Assembly: GCF_018861295.1 (NCBI RefSeq)
Contig: NZ_JAHLDM010000001.1
Coordinates: 441,498-505,497, forward strand
Direction: 5' to 3'
DNA: 64,000 nucleotides
Source of the DNA: Clostridium_AD estertheticum_D
Lineage (GTDB): Bacteria > Bacillota > Clostridia > Clostridiales > Clostridiaceae
Shown piece after piece: positions 59,102 through 64,000 of this stretch (its first letter is position 1; the number at the start of each line of letters is the position of its first letter). The position numbers and the translations under genes are program-made. The notes beneath the pieces were generated by a model. That model did no database searches, was not told the DNA's origin, and saw only the letters and a list, made by a program, of their open reading frames with translations.

Positions 59102-60199
59102 ATGAATATACCATTTGTTAGTTTCGGACCTATGCATGAAGAAATTGAAGATGAGATATTAAATAAATTTAAAGAAGTTTATGAAAAAAATTGGTTCATA
59201 CAGGGTGAAGAAGTAAAGAAGTTTGAAGAGGGATTTGCAGAGTTTTGTGGAGCTAAGTATTGTATTGGTTGTGGGAATGGTCTTGATGCACTCTACTTAA
59301 TTTTAAGAGGATATGATATAGGTGCAGGGGATGAAGTAATAGTACCTTCAAATACATATATTGCAACAGCTCTTGCAGTATCATATGTTGGTGCAAAACC
59401 TGTTTTTGTAGAACCTAATTTATCAACATATAATGTGAATTCAGAACTAATAGAAAAAGCTATAACGAATAAGACAAAAGCCATAATAGCAGTTCATCTT
59501 TATGGACAACCTGCTGATATGGATGAAATAAATAAAATAGCCAAAAAATATAATTTGAAAGTTATAGAAGATTCGGCTCAAGCTCATGGAGCATTGTATA
59601 AAGGTAAAAAAGTTGGAAACTTAGGGGAGGCTTCAGGATTTAGTTTTTATCCAGGAAAGAACTTAGGTGCGCTTGGAGATGCAGGAGCTGTAGTTACAAA
59701 TAACAAAGAATTGGCAGATAAAATAAGGGCTATAGAAAATTATGGATCAGATAAGAAATACCATCATATTTATAAAGGTACAAATTCAAGACTTGATGAG
59801 GTTCAAGCAGCATTTTTAAGAATTAAATTAAGAAATCTTGATAAATGGAATGAAGAAAGAAGAAAAATTGCTCGGAAGTATATTGATGGTATTAACAACT
59901 CTAAAATAATAAAGCCAGTCGAAGTTGATTATGCAAAACATGTATGGCATTTATTTGTTGTTAGAACAAAGCGAAGGGATGAATTTGAAAAATATTTGAA
60001 AGCAAATGGAATAGGTACAACAATACATTACCCAGTACCAATGCATTTACAACCAGCTTATGAAGAATTAAAGATAGGCAAAGGTAGTTTACCTCTAGCT
60101 GAAAAAATATCTAGTGAAGTTATAAGCTTACCTATATGGTATGGTATGAACGATGAAGAAATAAATTATGTAATAGAGACAATAAACAATTGGAGATAA
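59102..60199 (+). CDS. dTDP-3-keto-6-deoxyhexose aminotransferase (FdtB/QdtB, DegT/DnrJ family)
   Basis: The product (365 residues) has the DegT family motifs: NWFIQGEEVKKFEEGFAEF near residue 27, GCGNGLDALYLILRG near 54, the internal aldimine lysine in FSFYPGKNLGALGDAGAVV near 182-200, and GTNSRLDEVQAAFLRIKL near 225. It should aminate C3 of the isomerase product, followed by acetylation by the QdtC-like enzyme. The ATG at 59102 is about 9 nt from AGAAGGGA; the GTG at 59093 is too close. Confidence 0.9.
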   Translation: MNIPFVSFGPMHEEIEDEILNKFKEVYEKNWFIQGEEVKKFEEGFAEFCGAKYCIGCGNGLDALYLILRGYDIGAGDEVIVPSNTYIATALAVSYVGAKPVFVEPNLSTYNVNSELIEKAITNKTKAIIAVHLYGQPADMDEINKIAKKYNLKVIEDSAQAHGALYKGKKVGNLGEASGFSFYPGKNLGALGDAGAVVTNNKELADKIRAIENYGSDKKYHHIYKGTNSRLDEVQAAFLRIKLRNLDKWNEERRKIARKYIDGINNSKIIKPVEVDYAKHVWHLFVVRTKRRDEFEKYLKANGIGTTIHYPVPMHLQPAYEELKIGKGSLPLAEKISSEVISLPIWYGMNDEEINYVIETINNWR

Positions 60200-60203
60200 C
60201 CAT

Positions 60204-61664
60204 ATGAGCAAAAGCAGAACAAAACTTTTTCTTGAAAATTTTTTTGTATATGGACTTGGGAGTGTGTTAGCAAAAATTGCTCCCTTAATTATGTTACCTA
60301 TTGTAACAAGGCTTATGCCTGATACTACATATTACGGACTTAGTGACTTATCGAACATAACTGTATCATTTGGTTCAGCCATAGCTATAATGGGAATGTA
60401 TGACGCTATGTTTAGAATGTTTTTTGAAAAGGATGATTTAGAATATAAAAAACAAGTATGCGCAAGCACGTTGAATTTTGTTTTAATTAGTGGGATTACA
60501 ATGTGTTTAATACTTTTTATATTTAAATCTTATTTCGCACTTTGGATATTTAATGATGTGAAATACGTTAATCTACTTAATTTTACATCCTTTAGTATTT
60601 TAATAACCACTTTAAGTAGTATTGTGATAGCGCCTACAAGGATGCAGAATAAAAGAAAGATATTCTTGATTACTAATACTATATCACCGATTATAGGATA
60701 TGGTATCTCAATTCCGATGTTAATGAACAAAAATTACCTATATGCGTTGCCTACAGCAGCTTTGGTTACTTCATCTATAATGCTTATTTTCTTTTATATA
60801 TTAAATAGAAAGTGGTTTGATTTTAAAAAAGTAAATATACCTCTTATTAAAGAAATGCTAAAGATTGGTGCACCCTTAATGCCTGTGTTTATTATTTACT
60901 GGATATTTACATCCTGTGATAGGCTTATGATTTCAAAACAAATGGGAAATAGTTTTGTTGGAATATATGGTATGGGAGCGAAAGTAGCATCTGTAAGCCA
61001 ATTTATATATATTGCATTTTCAGGTGGATGGCAATACTTTGCTTTTTCAACTATGAAGGATGAAGACCAGGTAGAGATGACCTCAAAGATATTTGAGTAT
61101 TTGGCTTTAGTTGCATTTTCAGCATTCGTAATAATCATTCCATTTACCCATTTTATTTTTGCATTGTTTTTTAAAGGAGACTATGTAAATGGATATGTAG
61201 CTTTCCCATATTTATTTTTATCACCGCTATTATTGATGTTATATCAAACAATTACAAGTCAATTTTTAGTTATAAAAAAGACTTGGCCATCAACTGTAAT
61301 TCTATCTTTGGGGGCAGTTATAAATATTCTTTTGAATTATTTCTTGATAAATGCGATTGGTATAGAAGGATCGGCCTTAGCAACTTTAATAGGTTATGTA
61401 ATAAGTGTAATAATTGCATGTATAGTTTTATCAAAAATGAAACTAATAATTATACCTAATAGAATGATAATTATGAGTGCAGTCCTTACTTTATTTATAG
61501 TATTATGGAGATTAATTTCACCGATAAATATAGTACCCGCAATTTTAATGTCTGTGCCGACGCTTATGATATTTTGTTATTTATATAGAGTTGATATTGG
61601 CATGGCATATAAAAAAGGTAAAAACATGCTAAAACATGTTAAAGAGGAATCTACTAGTATATAA
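60204..61664 (+). CDS. Lipid-linked glycan flippase, Wzx-like
   Basis: The 486-residue protein has about 12-14 membrane helices and the start KLFLENFFVYGLGSVLAKIAPLIMLPIVTR, typical of MATE/MVF-type polysaccharide flippases. It should move the undecaprenyl-linked repeat unit across the membrane for the Wzy-like polymerase encoded upstream. The start overlaps the end region of the aminotransferase gene (4-base gap). Confidence 0.9.
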   Translation: MSKSRTKLFLENFFVYGLGSVLAKIAPLIMLPIVTRLMPDTTYYGLSDLSNITVSFGSAIAIMGMYDAMFRMFFEKDDLEYKKQVCASTLNFVLISGITMCLILFIFKSYFALWIFNDVKYVNLLNFTSFSILITTLSSIVIAPTRMQNKRKIFLITNTISPIIGYGISIPMLMNKNYLYALPTAALVTSSIMLIFFYILNRKWFDFKKVNIPLIKEMLKIGAPLMPVFIIYWIFTSCDRLMISKQMGNSFVGIYGMGAKVASVSQFIYIAFSGGWQYFAFSTMKDEDQVEMTSKIFEYLALVAFSAFVIIIPFTHFIFALFFKGDYVNGYVAFPYLFLSPLLLMLYQTITSQFLVIKKTWPSTVILSLGAVINILLNYFLINAIGIEGSALATLIGYVISVIIACIVLSKMKLIIIPNRMIIMSAVLTLFIVLWRLISPINIVPAILMSVPTLMIFCYLYRVDIGMAYKKGKNMLKHVKEESTSI

Positions 61665-61735
61665 ATCACAAAAATTAATTTGAATAAACTGAAATTAATT
61701 ATATGCAAAACCTAGAAATTCTAAGGAGGCAAAAC

Positions 61736-62614
61736 ATGAAAGGTATTATTTTAGCCGGAGGTTCCGGCACAAGACTTTACCCAGTAACAAAAGCAGTATC
61801 AAAACAAATACTCCCAATATACGACAAGCCAATGATATATTATCCATTATCAGTATTAATGCTTGCAGGTATAAAGGAAATATTAATTATTTCAACACCT
61901 AGAGATGTACTTACATTTGAAGAGTTATTAGGTGATGGGAGTGATATAGGACTTAAATTACAATATGCTGTTCAAGAAGAACCAAGAGGCCTTGCAGATG
62001 CATTTATTATAGGAGAAGATTTTATAGGGAATGATAAGGTAGCTTTAGTACTTGGAGATAATATTTTTCATGGTTATGGGTTTACAGAAAGATTAAAAAG
62101 AGTTTCGGAAAGGGAAGGTGCTACTATTTTTGGTTACCATGTAAGCAACCCAACTGAATTTGGTGTTGTTGAATTTGATGAAAATGATAATGTGGTATCT
62201 ATAGAGGAAAAACCTTTAATCCCTAAATCTAATTATGCAGTTCCTGGTCTTTATTTCTATGATAACAATGTAATAGAAATAGCGAAAAATGTTAAGCCTT
62301 CAGCTAGAGGCGAAATAGAAATAACAGCAGTAAATAATGAATATTTAAGGTTAGGTAAATTAAAGGTTGAGCTTTTTGGTAGAGGCATGGCGTGGCTTGA
62401 TACAGGAACTCATAGAGGGTTACTCGACGCAGCGAACTTTGTTGAAGCAATACAAACTAGGCAAGGATTATATGTAGCTTGTATAGAAGAGATAGCTTAT
62501 AGAAATGGTTTTATAAACAGAGAGCAACTTTTAAAATTAGCGCAGCCTTTAATGAAATCAGAATATGGTAAGTATTTAACGACACTTCAGAAGGATAGCA
62601 GCACTCTTCTATAA
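61736..62614 (+). CDS. rmlA: Glucose-1-phosphate thymidylyltransferase
   Basis: The 292-residue protein has GIILAGGSGTRLYPVTKAVS at the N-terminus, YDKPMIYYPLSVLMLAGI near residue 30, LVLGDNIFHG near 106 and GRGMAWLDTGTH near 216, all of RmlA. It makes dTDP-glucose, the precursor for both the dideoxyamino sugar and rhamnose. The ATG at 61736 has a perfect AAGGAGG; a longer frame has none. Confidence 0.95.
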   Translation: MKGIILAGGSGTRLYPVTKAVSKQILPIYDKPMIYYPLSVLMLAGIKEILIISTPRDVLTFEELLGDGSDIGLKLQYAVQEEPRGLADAFIIGEDFIGNDKVALVLGDNIFHGYGFTERLKRVSEREGATIFGYHVSNPTEFGVVEFDENDNVVSIEEKPLIPKSNYAVPGLYFYDNNVIEIAKNVKPSARGEIEITAVNNEYLRLGKLKVELFGRGMAWLDTGTHRGLLDAANFVEAIQTRQGLYVACIEEIAYRNGFINREQLLKLAQPLMKSEYGKYLTTLQKDSSTLL

Positions 62615-62779
62615 GGGGTGGATACATACTATAATAAAAAAAATTCAGTAGGATGTTAAATCTCATTCTGAAGTCGTTAATACAGCACCGCAGGTGATGA
62701 TTTGGCACAGATTGCTGACGATTATAATAAAGCTAATTTAGAAGCAGCTGTAATAGAATAATTAATGGAGGTGTTAGAT

Positions 62780-63349
62780 TTGTTTAATTTTATAGAAACT
62801 AAGATAGATGGTGTATACATAATTGAACCTAAGGTATTTGGGGATAATAGAGGATATTTTATGGAGACCTACAATAAAAATGATTTCTTTGAAGCTGGGC
62901 TTAAGATGGAGTTTGTTCAAGATAATGAATCAAAGTCTAAAAAAGGAGTACTCCGAGGACTTCATTTTCAAACTAAACATACTCAAGGTAAATTAGTCCG
63001 AGTTACAAAGGGACAAGTCTTTGATGTAGCAGTAGATTTAAGAAAAGGATCAGCTACCTTTGGCAAATGGGAAGGAGTAATCATTACAGATGAAAATAAA
63101 AAGCAATTTTATGTTCCAGAAGGATTTGCTCATGGATTTTTAGTCCTTTCAGATGAGGCTGTATTTAATTATAAATGCACAGATTATTATGCACCGAAAT
63201 ATGATAGCGGAGTATTATGGAATGATGAAGATATAGCTATAGAATGGCCATTAGATGGTATAGAGGAAATTTTATTATCAGAAAAGGATAAGGTACAAAA
63301 AAGACTAAAAGATTTAGAAATATCATTTGAATATAAGGGGAGTAAGTAA
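62780..63349 (+). CDS. rmlC: dTDP-4-dehydrorhamnose 3,5-epimerase
   Basis: The 189-residue cupin has KVFGDNRGYFMETYNKNDF near residue 19, FVQDNESKSKKGVLRGLHFQ near 43-62 with the catalytic histidine, and FYVPEGFAHGFLVLSDEA near 110-128. It acts after RmlB in the rhamnose route. I chose the TTG at 62780; the ATG at 62765 overlaps the GGAGGTG ribosome site. The 165-base gap after rmlA has a short frame that may be a remnant (ADDYNKANLEAAVIE). Confidence 0.94.
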   Translation: MFNFIETKIDGVYIIEPKVFGDNRGYFMETYNKNDFFEAGLKMEFVQDNESKSKKGVLRGLHFQTKHTQGKLVRVTKGQVFDVAVDLRKGSATFGKWEGVIITDENKKQFYVPEGFAHGFLVLSDEAVFNYKCTDYYAPKYDSGVLWNDEDIAIEWPLDGIEEILLSEKDKVQKRLKDLEISFEYKGSK

Positions 63350-63351
63350 AT

Positions 63352-64000
63352 ATGAAAACTTATTTAGTAACAGGTGGAGCTGGGTTTATAGGCGCAAATT
63401 TCATTCATTACATGTTAAATAAATATTCAGATATAAAAATTATAAATCTAGACAAGTTAACTTATGCAGGGAATTTAGAGAATTTAAAAGATATAGAAAC
63501 TAATTCTAATTATACTTTTATTCAAGGAGATATATGTGACAAAGAGCTCGCAGAAAAATTATTCTTTGATAACGATATTGATTATGTTGTGAATTTTGCA
63601 GCAGAATCACATGTAGATAGAAGTATAAAAGAACCGGAAATATTTGTTAAAACAAACGTCTTAGGTACAGTAAATATTTTAAATGTTGCTAAAAATTCCT
63701 GGGAAATATCCGGTGGTTTTAAAGAAGGTAAAAAGTTTATGCAAGTATCCACTGATGAAGTGTACGGGTCACTTGGAGAGACGGGATTTTTTCTTGAAAC
63801 TACACCACTTGATCCACACAGTCCTTACTCTTCAAGTAAAACTGGTGCAGATTTAATGGTAAAAGCTTATTTTGATACGTATAAAATGCCTGTAAATACG
63901 ACTAGGTGTTCAAACAATTATGGACCATACCAATTCCCAGAAAAATTAATACCACTACTAATAAACAACTGCTTAAATCATAAGAATCTACCAGTATACG
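63352..64000 (+). CDS. rmlB: dTDP-glucose 4,6-dehydratase (partial, runs off the window)
   Basis: About 216 codons are present. The start KTYLVTGGAGFIGANFIHYM carries the NAD loop. FAAESHVDRSIKEP near residue 83, MQVSTDEVYGSLGE near 128 and the YSSSKTGAD motif near 158 with the catalytic Tyr and Lys are all RmlB features. The enzyme supplies the 4-keto-6-deoxy intermediate used by RmlC and by the QdtA-like isomerase. RmlD is not seen and may follow. Confidence 0.95.
   Translation, partial: MKTYLVTGGAGFIGANFIHYMLNKYSDIKIINLDKLTYAGNLENLKDIETNSNYTFIQGDICDKELAEKLFFDNDIDYVVNFAAESHVDRSIKEPEIFVKTNVLGTVNILNVAKNSWEISGGFKEGKKFMQVSTDEVYGSLGETGFFLETTPLDPHSPYSSSKTGADLMVKAYFDTYKMPVNTTRCSNNYGPYQFPEKLIPLLINNCLNHKNLPVY

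Noticed and set aside
62650..62764. Gene remnant between rmlA and rmlC
   Set aside because: A short frame (ADDYNKANLEAAVIE) is open but has no start, ribosome site or recognisable family; noted only in the rmlC entry.

Overview
The window looks like chromosome of a low-GC, anaerobic, spore-former-type Firmicute, most likely Clostridium sensu stricto. The evidence is strong AT bias, AGGAGG-type ribosome sites with frequent TTG and GTG starts, the oxygen-independent (cbi) cobalamin pathway with a CbiK chelatase, and Gram-positive CpsB/C/D-type polysaccharide regulators. I cannot name the species from the sequence.

Region 1 (1-12.9 kb) is a cobalamin locus. A short upstream cluster (end of a possible cobC, cobU, cobS) stops at a terminator. 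After a REP-associated tyrosine transposase (RAYT) comes a cobalamin riboswitch with a terminator that controls cbiK-cobD-cbiA-cbiC-(L7/L12-like small protein)-cbiD-cbiE-cbiL-cbiF-cbiH-cbiJ. cbiT and cbiG are not present. The gaps between these genes carry at least 15 copies of one 20-bp repeat (GGGGACGGTTAACAACTAAT). Copies of it also flank the RAYT gene, so the RAYT is its likely source. One further copy lies at 19.9 kb and none was seen later.

Region 2 (13.8-27.6 kb) holds envelope and housekeeping genes: an OmpR-type two-component system with an overlapping lipoprotein gene, a polysaccharide deacetylase, a secreted glucosaminidase, a DegV-PadR pair, a PTS IIC gene broken by an in-frame TGA, a 1208-residue double 5'-nucleotidase between two near-identical palindromes, and a DUF4397 protein.

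Region 3 (27.9-44.1 kb) is a surface-protein island. At least eight genes and one gene remnant share a roughly 65-residue module (VVIGxKxxxLxYAND ... GGxxYVKDxxGxW). It is usually just after a signal peptide but is C-terminal in one protein. The module is joined to a glucosaminidase, Ig-like domains, PPC domains, a very large S-layer-like protein and unknown domains. I do not recognise it as a named family; a cell-wall or S-layer anchoring role is inferred. The island also has decayed duplicates, near-identical terminators and a YefM-YoeB toxin-antitoxin pair.

Region 4 (44.4-64 kb, running off the end) is a Wzx/Wzy-type polysaccharide or glycan cluster: CpsC/CpsB/CpsD, UDP-HexNAc 4,6-dehydratase, PglC-like and PglD-like enzymes, several glycosyltransferases, polymerase, flippase, a QdtA/B/C-like dTDP-3-acetamido-3,6-dideoxyhexose module, and rmlA-rmlC-rmlB.

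Regions 2-4 seem linked by a shared promoter-like element. TGCAACT, exactly 16 nt, then CGTTATA occurs upstream of the glucosaminidase, the module-only gene, the S-layer-type gene at 29 kb (twice) and the polysaccharide operon, with a weaker copy before the module gene on the minus strand at 42 kb. This resembles an ECF-sigma promoter and would make the surface proteins and the glycan operon one regulon. No ECF sigma gene is in the window.
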